This document shows positions 23,076-31,525 of a stretch of 33,169 bases of DNA, in pieces. The stretch is from assembly GCA_025449795.1 (NCBI GenBank), contig JANWIQ010000059.1:1-33169 (forward strand), in the 5' to 3' direction. Origin of the DNA: Minisyncoccota bacterium (GTDB taxonomy: Bacteria; Patescibacteriota; Microgenomatia; Levybacterales; UBA12049). The notes under the pieces were generated by a model, which was given only the letters and a program-made list of their open reading frames with translations, searched no databases and was not told the origin of the DNA. Each line of letters opens with the position of its first letter. Position 1 is the first letter of the stretch. Both the position numbers and the translations under genes were made by a program.

Positions 23076-23152
23076 TTATTAGCGAGTTAAAGCGTTAACG
23101 AGTTGTGTCGGAAAATAATCCCTAACACGTTAACTCGTTAACCCGTTAATAA
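23076..23152. repeat. Long imperfect inverted repeat between atpE and atpF
   Basis: TTATTAGCGAGTTAA...GTTAACGAGTT on the left matches the complement of AACTCGTTAAC...CCCGTTAATAA on the right. The arms are about 27-30 bases with a 20-base centre, and they contain a perfect 11-base core (GTTAACGAGTT/AACTCGTTAAC). It would give a strong stem in the atp mRNA. Confidence 0.75.
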
Positions 23153-23162
23153 ACAATCTCAA

Positions 23163-23375
23163 TTATTTGCCGAAGGCAAGGATGAGTGCGTAAATAGCAA
23201 TAGCCTCAGCAAAAGCCATACCGATAAGCATTGCAGGAAGAACTTTTCCTGACGCTTCTGGGTTGCGGCCAATTGCTTCCATTGCCTTTGCGCCGATAAA
23301 ACCAATACCAAGAGCAGGACCCAAACCTCCGATTGCAATAATAAGACCTCCACTTACATGGAAAATATTTGTCAT
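23163..23375 (-). CDS. atpE: ATP synthase Fo c subunit (proton-type)
   Basis: Proteolipid of the rotor ring, 70 aa, two helices joined by the polar loop GRNPEA (37-41 region). The ion-binding carboxylate is Glu57 in MAFAEAIAIYAL. The residue after it is Ala rather than Ser/Thr, and the position of the sodium-binding Gln in Ilyobacter-type rings is Ile (ALGIGF), so proton coupling is more likely than sodium. A strong purine-rich ribosome-binding sequence (GGGGGGTGA) lies 8 bases before the start, as expected for the most abundant subunit. Confidence 0.97.
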   Translation of the reverse strand: MTNIFHVSGGLIIAIGGLGPALGIGFIGAKAMEAIGRNPEASGKVLPAMLIGMAFAEAIAIYALILAFGK

Positions 23376-23395
23376 TTAGTATTCACCCCCCTTCG

Positions 23396-23421
23396 CCATC
23401 CGTAGCTTTAGCGTAGGATGG
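23396..23421. repeat. Inverted repeat between atpB and atpE
   Basis: CCATCC (23396-23401) and GGATGG (23416-23421) flank GTAGCTTTAGCGTA. The CTTCGCCATCCGTAGC wording is GC-richer than its surroundings and looks like another dispersed repeat. Confidence 0.55.
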
Positions 23422-23462
23422 TTCTTCAGCATTAATTGTTTAATACTATCCATATATTATAA

Positions 23463-24209
23463 TCAATGGGTTTCGGAAGGGCTAGCCTCATCACTGTGAT
23501 GGGCTGTCATAAGAATACTCATAAAGCCCATAGTCAAAATTGCGAAAACCAATGCCTGGACTAGTGCCACAATTATCTCAAGCGCCATAAATGGCAATGG
23601 GAGAAGGAAAGCAAAAATTCCTGAGATAGTTGAAAGTACGACCTCTCCCGCAAATATATTACCAAAAAGTCGAAAAGAAAGCGAGATGATATTAGTAAAT
23701 ACAGATAGAAGTTCTAGGATACCCACAAAAAGAAAAATAGGATTCCATGAAAGATACCGAGCAATGTGGCCTTTTACCCCAACAGCACGTATTGCCAACA
23801 CTTGGGTTGCAACGGTAGCGACAAGTGCGAGCGCAAGGGTAGTATTAATATCGCTAGTCGCACTTCGCAGAAGCGGGATAGCATCTTCGCCTTTATGAAT
23901 AAAAATAGTGCCGAATCCAGGGAAAAGAGCAGTAATATTGGCTACCAGGATAATAGTAAAAAATCCCATAAACCATGGAAAGATTTTTTTTGCATTGTGT
24001 CCGGAAATTGACTCAGTAAGAGAATATAGTCCATCAATGACGTATTCTACTGCGTTTTGAAACATACCAGGAGTCTTCGTGAGGTTTTTGCTGAGTATGA
24101 TGACACCGCTGACAATAAGTACATCCACAATAGTGGTATGCAAAAGCGTGTTGGTAAAAGGGAGTGGGCCAACCTGAAAAAGAATTTCTGGTGCTAATGG
24201 CGCTGCCAT
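23463..24209 (-). CDS. atpB: ATP synthase Fo a subunit
   Basis: Stator ion channel, 248 aa, six predicted helices. The essential arginine is R180 in LSFRLFGNIFAGEVVL. Other conserved parts: NITALFPGFG, ELLSVFTNIISL and the final helix ALVQALVFAILTMGFM. First gene of the operon; ends with TGA, which shows UGA is a normal stop. No atpI/atpZ gene precedes it. Confidence 0.97.
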   Translation of the reverse strand: MAAPLAPEILFQVGPLPFTNTLLHTTIVDVLIVSGVIILSKNLTKTPGMFQNAVEYVIDGLYSLTESISGHNAKKIFPWFMGFFTIILVANITALFPGFGTIFIHKGEDAIPLLRSATSDINTTLALALVATVATQVLAIRAVGVKGHIARYLSWNPIFLFVGILELLSVFTNIISLSFRLFGNIFAGEVVLSTISGIFAFLLPLPFMALEIIVALVQALVFAILTMGFMSILMTAHHSDEASPSETH

Positions 24210-24215
24210 AAAGGA

Positions 24216-24244
24216 ATTTTATCAGTAATAGCTTGAATGCACAA
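24216..24244 (-). promoter_or_regulatory. Probable promoter of the atp operon
   Basis: Minus strand TTGTGC (24239-24244), 17-base spacer, TAAAAT (24216-24221), then 6 bases to the atpB start at 24209. No Shine-Dalgarno sequence, so the mRNA is probably leaderless. Confidence 0.5.
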
Positions 24245-24255
24245 TATATAGAATT

Positions 24256-24687
24256 TTAGTGGAAGGTTCGTCGTGAAGTTCTTTTTTGGGCAGATTTTTC
24301 CATTCGCGGTGCATACTTTTCTGCATGAAGGAGTGCAGCAGCTGGTCCTTTTGTAAGATCGATAAGAGCTAATCGATCTGCGCGTTGTTGTGTAAGGTGC
24401 AGGATTTTAGTTTCTGCGTCGCCATTTTTTTCTCTCGTATTCACTCCTGCAAAGATATAGATATCCCATGCTGGGGTATATCCGGGGTGTAGTTCCACGA
24501 GGGCATGCCTTATATGCCTTCTTTGTTGCCGAAAAACATCTTGATAGAGCCCTTCCAAAGCGGCACCATCTGTAGTGATATAGTTTATCGATCCATCTCC
24601 CAATGGAGGAGATGGGGTTTCTCCAGGATGCATGGTACTCTTTTTACGGTAGTACATTTGTTTTAAAATTGTGTAAGAGTTTGTCAT
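24256..24687 (-). CDS. Hypothetical protein beside the DnaE-like gene
   Basis: Not recognised. A 143-aa soluble protein: a short N-terminal part with PPLGDGSINYITTDG, a central segment GLYQDVFRQQRRHIRHALVE, HPGYTPAWDIYIFAG (strand-like), LTQQRADRLALIDLTKG, and a strongly basic tail (KYAPRMEKSAQKRTSRRTFH) that could bind nucleic acid. In-frame ATGs at residues 11 and 19 are alternative starts. It is divergent from the DnaE-like gene with a 74-base gap and stands just before the atp operon on the same strand. Base composition matches its neighbours. Confidence 0.6.
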   Translation of the reverse strand: MTNSYTILKQMYYRKKSTMHPGETPSPPLGDGSINYITTDGAALEGLYQDVFRQQRRHIRHALVELHPGYTPAWDIYIFAGVNTREKNGDAETKILHLTQQRADRLALIDLTKGPAAALLHAEKYAPRMEKSAQKRTSRRTFH

Positions 24688-24761
24688 GTTCTTTCGATTC
24701 TTATATTGTTATTACCTATTATTCTGTCTCTCCTTACAGACGCTGGGTATCGTTTGGTATC

Positions 24762-27431
24762 ATGTCCTCAGAGCGTGTTATCGCTGATTTCCAACCGCTT
24801 AATATTTCTTCATCTTACTCATTTTTAACCGACGAACCCGCAGTCTCTTCGCCAGGAAAACTTGCATCTGTTCTTTCCCAATATGGGTATATGCATTTTC
24901 CTCTTTCGGATACCACATTACTTTCCGAGGGAAGAGTTTTTCAATCTTCTGAAAAACATCAGCTTCGTCCTATTCCGGGACTAAGATTTTCCATGGATGT
25001 TTATTTTGGTCCTCCACAGGAAGGATTTATTTTGCCAAGAAATGATGAGGGCCTCCGCAGATTACATGGTGTATCTTCCCGTAAAAATATCAAAGGAGAA
25101 GGGATAACACCTGATGATATCCATAAAAATAAAGAAGATTGGTATACTTTTTTTACAGGGCCTATCTCTCCCTATGAGGTGTCAACACTGCTTTTGCTAG
25201 AAAATGTGTTTCGGGCAGTCAAGGATCCTCAGGAAATAGTCGCAGCACATCCTGCATTTGCTGGTTTTCTCCACGACAGCAAGAAAATTGTTGTTGCCCC
25301 AGAAGTGAGGATTGCTTTGCCGGAGGATACATGGAAATTGGCATGGCTTGCAAAAGCGAGTGGAAAAAGTCTTCCGTACGAGCTGGCTACGTATGCATTG
25401 AAAACTCCTGATGAAATGCGTCTTTTGTACGCTCATTATAAAGATGCACTTGGACTTTCCGCAGAAATTGCAAAAAACATTACTATCGTTAAACCATTAC
25501 CTCCTGATATACAGCCAGAAACGGTAAAACCAGGGTGGACGCCTGAAGCATATTTACGCTTGCTTGCCCATAATCTTGCTGGCCTTCCTGAAAATGCACA
25601 TCTCAGTGAACGGATTAAAGAGGAAGTAACAGAAATAACCGAAGCGAGATATGCAGGACTTGTATCAGCCATATTTTTAGTGAAGGAAGTCATCGAATTC
25701 TGCAAGTCTGCCAAGATCCCTATCAAAACAACAGGAAGTGCAAACAACAGTGTGCTGCTTTCGCTTTTGGGAGTTACCCAAGTCGAGCCAGATGAAGCAA
25801 ATGATTGTGATTTTTCTCGATTTCTCAATAGTGAACGCGTTGAAAAGCCGGATATTGATATGGAAGTCGGATACAAAGACAGAGAAGCTATCCTTGCTTT
25901 TTTGAAAAGAAAATATGGAGCGCACGCTGCAGAGATAATTATTCCCCACTTCATGAAAGACAAAACGGTCGAGCAATATATACGAAGAAAGCATATTCCT
26001 GCGATACCCAACGAAAGGATAGTACAGCTTGTTGCTGAAGAGATTCCTTTTAAGCTACAGCCTCACGGATCCAAGGTTGTGCTTCTTGGAAATGCCCCAT
26101 TTCGAAAACTCGGTGAAGAAGGGAAGTTAGTTGCTGATATTGACAGAATAGACGCGGAAAAGATTTTTGATTATACGGCTTTAGACTTTTTGCCACGTCA
26201 AGGGCCACAGCGATTACACCTAGCACAAGAATTTGCAAGAAAAAGACGTACATCCATTGTTGATACTCCTAATAACTCCGCTGTCATGAGACGAATATTT
26301 TCAGGAGATACTATGGGTATCCCTGATGTAGAAAGTCCTCATATGCAACAAACTCTGCAAAAATTTCATCTGGTAATCACGCAGCCGACCCGCGAAACAC
26401 TTGCAGATGCAATAGCAATATCGAAAGTCCGAAAAGGTGTGCGGGATAGATACCTTTCGTATAGGTATAGGGGTAAGGAATTATTGAGCACCGACGTGAT
26501 GCATGATTTAGGATTAAGAAGTCCGGTCATTTATCACCAGGAAGATTTGGCAATTGTCGCACGTGCTGCAGGCTTTTCACTGTCACAAGAAGAAGCAGTA
26601 AGAAAAATGTTGAGTGATAGGGATGTAACGGCGGGTGAGAAAGAAGAAATTATCCAAAAAATCATTGTAGGACTAGGGGAACATGGTTATAGCAAAAGAG
26701 TACAACAAGAACTTCGGATGCAAATGGAAAGCTATGTAGGATATGTATTGGTGCGTGGGCATGCACTGTCACTTGCTCATGGAGCCGAACAGGTTGCCAG
26801 GCATGCGGTATATGACCCGGTGGGTTTTTCTGCTGCAATACTCACCACGGTTGCAGAGTACTGGAATAGAAGCGATTATACTTTCCAGGGATACGTAAAT
26901 GATGTGCTTCGCCATAAAGTACAAATGGATTTTTCTTCAACAAGAAATAACATCCCCGAAACTCCTGAGATATGGCAAAATAAAATTGCAGTAAGTACTT
27001 CTATGCTTCGGGCAGGATTTGGGGGAAAATTGCCTGATGATTTTGCCCAACGCTACGCACTTTGGGTAGATACGCTAAAAGAGTGGAAAAAAGGAGCATA
27101 TGCAACTGCGGACTTAGTACATCTGGAGTGGGAGCTTTTTCATGCTTCTTTTACCCATAATCCTATTCTGCGTTTCGATAGTAACGTACGCTTTGATCCT
27201 GGACGCGACAAACAGGAAATAATAGTGCAGCCAATCGCAGCTCGTGAATTGTCAGAATCCGAAGTCTATCTCTTAACGCTAGATAGTGAAACAGTTTTCC
27301 GCGCTTCAATGCCGACCAGTAAAGGGAAAGGAGAAGATTTTTCTTATCCGTTTCTTAAAGTCCGGGTGCAAAGAAGCAATGGAGGATCAGGGGGTTGGGA
27401 AATAAAAGAAATACTTAGTGCGCATGCTTAA
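24762..27431 (+). CDS. Divergent DNA polymerase III alpha (DnaE)-like protein
   Basis: An 889-aa paralogue of DnaE, colinear with the normal dnaE nearby but very diverged. PHP-like region at 6-150: DFQPLNISSSYSFL replaces HLHNHSEYSLL, so both histidines and the later TDH are lost. Polymerase region: TTGSANNSVLLSLLGVTQVE in place of GRGSAAGS, FSRFLNSERVEKPDIDMEVG (Asp364, Asp366), ALDFLPRQ (Asp475), IPDVESPHMQQTLQ (for FQLESPGMRRY), VIYHQEDLAIVARAAGFSL (for YQDDV), GYVLVRGHALSLAH (for GFNKAHAACYA). So the three catalytic aspartates survive while the dNTP-binding loop and proofreading site do not. It could be a translesion polymerase (ImuC/DnaE2-like role) or a structural subunit. The frame is open back to 24603, but ATG 24762 matches the start of the PHP alignment and avoids overlap with the divergent gene. 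Confidence 0.8.
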   Translation: MSSERVIADFQPLNISSSYSFLTDEPAVSSPGKLASVLSQYGYMHFPLSDTTLLSEGRVFQSSEKHQLRPIPGLRFSMDVYFGPPQEGFILPRNDEGLRRLHGVSSRKNIKGEGITPDDIHKNKEDWYTFFTGPISPYEVSTLLLLENVFRAVKDPQEIVAAHPAFAGFLHDSKKIVVAPEVRIALPEDTWKLAWLAKASGKSLPYELATYALKTPDEMRLLYAHYKDALGLSAEIAKNITIVKPLPPDIQPETVKPGWTPEAYLRLLAHNLAGLPENAHLSERIKEEVTEITEARYAGLVSAIFLVKEVIEFCKSAKIPIKTTGSANNSVLLSLLGVTQVEPDEANDCDFSRFLNSERVEKPDIDMEVGYKDREAILAFLKRKYGAHAAEIIIPHFMKDKTVEQYIRRKHIPAIPNERIVQLVAEEIPFKLQPHGSKVVLLGNAPFRKLGEEGKLVADIDRIDAEKIFDYTALDFLPRQGPQRLHLAQEFARKRRTSIVDTPNNSAVMRRIFSGDTMGIPDVESPHMQQTLQKFHLVITQPTRETLADAIAISKVRKGVRDRYLSYRYRGKELLSTDVMHDLGLRSPVIYHQEDLAIVARAAGFSLSQEEAVRKMLSDRDVTAGEKEEIIQKIIVGLGEHGYSKRVQQELRMQMESYVGYVLVRGHALSLAHGAEQVARHAVYDPVGFSAAILTTVAEYWNRSDYTFQGYVNDVLRHKVQMDFSSTRNNIPETPEIWQNKIAVSTSMLRAGFGGKLPDDFAQRYALWVDTLKEWKKGAYATADLVHLEWELFHASFTHNPILRFDSNVRFDPGRDKQEIIVQPIAARELSESEVYLLTLDSETVFRASMPTSKGKGEDFSYPFLKVRVQRSNGGSGGWEIKEILSAHA

Positions 27432-28135
27432 TTTCCTTCTTTACGGGATGGGAGAACTACTAAATGCCATTGTGGTTTTTTTACCGTGCCAGCGAGAAGA
27501 CGCTTGCCTGTTGTTTTTAAGAGTTCTTTTAGTTCGGGACGCCGTACTGTTGTGGAGCGTATTACTTCTACGCGCGCGTTCACTTCGTCATCCTCTTTTA
27601 ACCGAAGCGTTGTGCGGACCGACCGACGGAATGCATCTTCCAAAATATGCCGTGCTTCTGGATGGCCATCAATATTTACTCGTAACAGTAGGGTATCATC
27701 ATGAGTTACCGCAGCAAAATTTTCATTTCCTAAGGATGCGTGCAATTTGTCTGCATCAAATTGATAGACAGGAAATATATTTAACACAGCTTTTTCTTCT
27801 CCAATAAATTCAAATCCACGAAAGTCTGTTCTTCCTGCGGCAAGAGCTTTTAAGTCATCTCCCAGCAACTCCTTTTGTGCCTGAAGTTGTTTGACTTCTC
27901 GGTCCAGATGTGCCACTCTTCTTCCTCTTTCTACAAGCAACGTAAGAAGATTTCTATGGTGAGACATGAGGATATCCGGCAAAACCCCTTTGTCGGTGCG
28001 TAGATTAACATCTGGTATAGGAGTTCCCCACGAATCAAATCGTGCACTTTCCAATTGCGTACTGGTAATAGCATCTCCTTTTTCTTGCGGAAATTGCTGC
28101 AAGACGGTATTTTCCTGAGTTCCTTGTTGTTCCAC
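27428..28135 (-). CDS. Hypothetical coiled-coil protein downstream of dnaE
   Basis: Not recognised. A 235-aa protein with a GTG start. Residues 1-55 are low-complexity and polar; about 57-105 form a probable coiled coil (LLTLLVERGRRVAHLDREV, KQLQAQKELLGDDLKAL). A mixed domain follows (FIGEEKAVLNIFPVYQFDAD, DDTLLLRVNIDGHPEARHIL, VNARVEVIRSTTVRRPELKE), with a basic end. Residues 115-235 look like a compact alpha/beta domain. It lies 63 bases after dnaE on the same strand, so it may be co-transcribed with dnaE, and it converges on the DnaE-like gene with the two stops sharing TTAA. A replication-related accessory role is only a guess from position. Confidence 0.65.
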   Translation of the reverse strand: MEQQGTQENTVLQQFPQEKGDAITSTQLESARFDSWGTPIPDVNLRTDKGVLPDILMSHHRNLLTLLVERGRRVAHLDREVKQLQAQKELLGDDLKALAAGRTDFRGFEFIGEEKAVLNIFPVYQFDADKLHASLGNENFAAVTHDDTLLLRVNIDGHPEARHILEDAFRRSVRTTLRLKEDDEVNARVEVIRSTTVRRPELKELLKTTGKRLLAGTVKKPQWHLVVLPSRKEGN

Positions 28136-28198
28136 TGCACTCTTTTAGTACACAAAATTGATAGAGCGAAAAGAATTGGGAAAGAGAAAGAAAAGAAA

Positions 28199-31100
28199 TT
28201 ATACTGCTATGGGTTTTTTAATAGCGTTGACAATAATCACCGGCTTATCATTTTTCTGATCCAGCTTTCCTTCAAATACCAATACCGTGTCGGTGAGGAG
28301 AATATCGCGATATAATTCATATACTTTTGGGAAAATAATGCACTCTATCGCAAGACCTTTCTCGTCACTGATAGAAAGGAATGCCATTTCTGCTTGCGTT
28401 TTCTTGGTAAAAATACGTTTTACATTTTCTACTATGCCACCTACTGTCACCTGTACCCCGTCATTTTGTCCTTCTAAAAGTTCAAATTCGTGACTGATCA
28501 TTGTCTTAATTTGTTGAAGATTTTCTGCTTGCGGATGGGCGGTAAGGTAAAATCCTAAAAATTCTTTTTCGAATGCAAGCTTTTCTCCAAGTGAAAAATC
28601 CTCAATCTCTAGCTCGGAAATAGTTGAAGAACCCTTTTTTACTTCGGTGTCCTCATCAAATAATGATTCTTGGCCTTCTTGTTTTTGCTTTTTTTGCTTG
28701 GTAATGCGTTCGGTTGTTTCGGAAAGAGATGCGAGAAGCAATGCGCGATTGCCAAATGCATCCATTGCGCCTGCCTTGATAAGGCTTTCCAGTGTTTTTT
28801 TATTTACCGCACCCAATTCCACCCGCTCACAAAAATTATTAAAAGAAGTAAATGGTCCTTGTGCTCTCGCCTCAAGAATAGTACGTATTGCGGCTTCCCC
28901 AACATTTTTAATTGCAGAGAGGCCAAAACGAATCTTAATATCCTCTTCAATGGAAAAATCTGCATCTGAAGTATTAATATCAGGAAGCAGCACGGGGATA
29001 GCAAGCCTTTTGCATTCTGCAACCGCCTGTGCAATTTTTTCTGATTTTGCAGGACCTGTTGTGCCTCGAGATTCTGCAGTAAAAAGTGCGGTCATAAATT
29101 CAACAGGATAGTGCGCTTTTAAATAGGCCGTCCGGTAGGCAATCGTTGCATAACAGGCGGCATGGGCTTTATTAAATCCATATCCAGCAAAAGGTGCAAT
29201 AAGCTCAAAGATTTCTTCAGCCCTCTTTTGTGAAAGACCTCCTTTTACCGCGCCTTCAAGGAATTTTTCCTTTTGTTTCTTCATTTCCGAGGGAATTTTC
29301 TTTCCCATTGCTTTACGGAATTTATCAGCATCCAACCAGGAATAGCCGGCAAGCGCAATGGTAGTAAGGAGTACGTCGTCCTGATAGGTGAGAATGCCAT
29401 AGGAATTTGCGAGGATTTCTTCCAGGCGAGGATCGGGAAAATCGATAAGCTCTGGATTATGTTTTCTTGCAATGAAAGATGGGATATTTTGCATAGGTCC
29501 GGGGCGGTAGAGAGCCACCATTGCCATAAGATCAAAAATCGTATTTGGTTTTAGCTCTTTAATATATCGGCGCATGCCAGGGGATTCAAGTTGGAAAATG
29601 CCCGTTGTTTCTGCTGAGGAGAGAAGGGTATATGTTGCTTGATCATCTACTGGTAGTTTGGAAATATCTATGGTAATGCCTTTATGTAATTTGATAAACC
29701 GTAGTGCTTCTTCGATAATAGTAAGATTGCGAAGCCCCAAAAAGTCCATTTTTAAAAGGCCAACGCCATCTTCGCCTACCGTATACATGTCGTATTGCGT
29801 AACAACTTTTTCGCCGCCATTTGGTTCTCTTTGGATAGGGACATACTCGGTAAGTGGTTTATCTGCAATCACGACACCTGCAGCATGTACGGAGGCATGT
29901 CTGACAACGCCTTCAATTTTTTTAGAAAGGTCGATAAGCTTTTTTGTTTCCGGCTCCTGCAAATATGCCCTCTTGAGGTCTGGACTTTGGTCCATTGCGC
30001 TGTCGAGTGTCATCGCATGTCCTTGCCACCCCAATGGAATCATTTTCGAAATTCTATCTGGGCCAGCATAGGGCATACCCAGTGCGCGTCCAACGTCCCT
30101 TACGCTTCCTTTTGCTTCCATAGTACCAAAGGTAATAATCTGTGCTACCTTGTCGTCACCATATTTTTCCGTTACGTATTGAATAACTTCCTCACGTCTA
30201 ATATCTGCAAAATCTAAGTCTATATCTGGTGCCGAAGGTCGAAGTGGATTTAAAAATCGTTCAAAAGGTAACTTAAAGAAAAATGGGTCAATATCAGTAA
30301 TGCGAAGACAGTAGCTTACTACTGAGCCTGCTGCAGATCCTCGTCCCGGTCCAACGCTTATCATGTGGTCTTTTGCCCAATTTACAAAGTCCGCAACCGT
30401 AAGAAAATAGGTGGAGTATCCTTTGGAGGTAATCGTAGAAAGCTCATATTGTATCCGTCCGGTAATTTCGGGGGTTATTTTCCCATATCGTTTTTTGGCT
30501 CCTTCCCACACAAGCTCTTCCAAATATGCATCTTCACTTTTTCCATCTGGTGTAGCAAATTTTGGCATTACCCATTTGCCAAGAGTAATTTCTACATTGC
30601 ACCGATCGGCAATCGCGACACTATTTTGTAATACCTCAGGCATTTGTGGAAAAGCGGCTTGCATTTCCTCTGCTGATTTTAGGTAAAAATCCGGAGAATC
30701 TATCATACTTAATTTTCTTCCCTTGTCGTCGATGGTTGTTTGGGTCTGAATGCAAAGAAGGATTTCTTGTGCCTGTGCGTCATCTTTATGTGAGTAATGG
30801 TTGTCGTTGGTTGCAACCATGGGAATTCCAAGTTTTTTAGAGAGTGCAATAAGGCGTGGATTTAAAACTTCTTGCGGTGGGACATGGTCGTGTTTTTGCA
30901 ACTCCAAGTAGAAATGGTCAGGACCAAAAATCTCTGCAAGTTTTTTGGCACGTTTTTCTGCTTCTATTTGTTGGTTATTCAAAAGTGGTTCGGATACAAA
31001 GCCATTCACACATGCGGAAAGACAAATAAGTCCATCGTGATACTCCTCCAGGAGCGCAAGGTCGGTACGGGGTTTGTAATAATAGCCCTCCAAATGTGCC

Positions 31101-31414
31101 TTTGAGACAATCTTCATGAGATTTTTGTATCCGATATTGTTTTCTGCAAGAAGAATGAGGTGGTTATATCCTTTTTCATCTTTTACCAATCTGCTGCCGG
31201 CAGTAATATAAATTTCACATCCAATAATGGGTTTTATTCCTGCCTCTTTGCATGCTTTGTAAAAGTAAATAACTCCATACATTGAGCCATGGTCGGTAAT
31301 GCTTAATGCTTTTTGGCCTACATCCTGGGCCCGTTTTATCATCTGTTTTATTTTGGAAAGGCCATCAAGAAGGGAATATTCTGAGTGGTTGTGTAAATGG
31401 ACAAAATCTGGCAT
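28199..31414 (-). CDS. dnaE: DNA polymerase III alpha subunit (replicative)
   Basis: Main chromosomal replicase, 1071 aa. An N-terminal PHP domain with metal ligands intact (HLHNHSEYSLLDG at 6-18, SITDHGSM, GCEIY, TNDNHY), so it may proofread. Polymerase palm: GPGRGSAAGS at 355-364, PDIDLDF at 396-402 (Asp397, Asp399) and KMDFLGLRNLTII (Asp557). Fingers/tau region: FQLESPGMRRY, YRPGPMQ, ILTYQDDVL, GYGFNKAHAACYA. Helix-hairpin-helix region near 830-900 and a C-terminal OB fold (VQVTVGGIVENVKRIF). A typical bacterial DnaE1. No Shine-Dalgarno sequence; upstream lies an AT-rich inverted repeat. Confidence 0.98.
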   Translation of the reverse strand: MPDFVHLHNHSEYSLLDGLSKIKQMIKRAQDVGQKALSITDHGSMYGVIYFYKACKEAGIKPIIGCEIYITAGSRLVKDEKGYNHLILLAENNIGYKNLMKIVSKAHLEGYYYKPRTDLALLEEYHDGLICLSACVNGFVSEPLLNNQQIEAEKRAKKLAEIFGPDHFYLELQKHDHVPPQEVLNPRLIALSKKLGIPMVATNDNHYSHKDDAQAQEILLCIQTQTTIDDKGRKLSMIDSPDFYLKSAEEMQAAFPQMPEVLQNSVAIADRCNVEITLGKWVMPKFATPDGKSEDAYLEELVWEGAKKRYGKITPEITGRIQYELSTITSKGYSTYFLTVADFVNWAKDHMISVGPGRGSAAGSVVSYCLRITDIDPFFFKLPFERFLNPLRPSAPDIDLDFADIRREEVIQYVTEKYGDDKVAQIITFGTMEAKGSVRDVGRALGMPYAGPDRISKMIPLGWQGHAMTLDSAMDQSPDLKRAYLQEPETKKLIDLSKKIEGVVRHASVHAAGVVIADKPLTEYVPIQREPNGGEKVVTQYDMYTVGEDGVGLLKMDFLGLRNLTIIEEALRFIKLHKGITIDISKLPVDDQATYTLLSSAETTGIFQLESPGMRRYIKELKPNTIFDLMAMVALYRPGPMQNIPSFIARKHNPELIDFPDPRLEEILANSYGILTYQDDVLLTTIALAGYSWLDADKFRKAMGKKIPSEMKKQKEKFLEGAVKGGLSQKRAEEIFELIAPFAGYGFNKAHAACYATIAYRTAYLKAHYPVEFMTALFTAESRGTTGPAKSEKIAQAVAECKRLAIPVLLPDINTSDADFSIEEDIKIRFGLSAIKNVGEAAIRTILEARAQGPFTSFNNFCERVELGAVNKKTLESLIKAGAMDAFGNRALLLASLSETTERITKQKKQKQEGQESLFDEDTEVKKGSSTISELEIEDFSLGEKLAFEKEFLGFYLTAHPQAENLQQIKTMISHEFELLEGQNDGVQVTVGGIVENVKRIFTKKTQAEMAFLSISDEKGLAIECIIFPKVYELYRDILLTDTVLVFEGKLDQKNDKPVIIVNAIKKPIAV

Positions 31415-31420
31415 AAAAAT

Positions 31421-31480
31421 TGTTATATTGTTAAATTGTTATATTGTTTTCTCGGCAATTTAGCAATACAGCAATTTAAT
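31421..31480. repeat. AT-rich inverted repeat upstream of dnaE
   Basis: TTGTTATATTGTTAAATTG type words on the left (31421-31449) match the complement of CAATTTAGCAATACAGC and on (31455-31480) with scattered mismatches. It occupies the probable promoter region of dnaE. Confidence 0.5.
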
Positions 31481-31493
31481 AGCTCTGAATGGA

Positions 31494-31518
31494 GATTCTG
31501 AAACAAGTTCAGAATGAC
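31494..31518 (+). repeat. Dispersed repeat copy GATTCT-N-CAGAATGAC
   Basis: GATTCT, ten bases, CAGAATGAC, between gatB and dnaE. Third member of the family seen at 9625 and 19335. Confidence 0.65.
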
Positions 31519-31525
31519 ACTAAAG

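Noticed and set aside
24603..24761. Longer start for the DnaE-like protein
   Set aside because: The added 53 residues do not resemble a PHP N terminus and would overlap the divergent 143-aa gene; ATG 24762 aligns with the start of DnaE.
25436..26011. 191-aa ORF antisense to the DnaE-like gene
   Set aside because: The plus-strand frame carries polymerase motifs throughout; the antisense product has no family resemblance.
30411..30686. ORFs antisense to dnaE (several between 28287 and 31105)
   Set aside because: Shadows of dnaE, which is conserved end to end in the minus frame.
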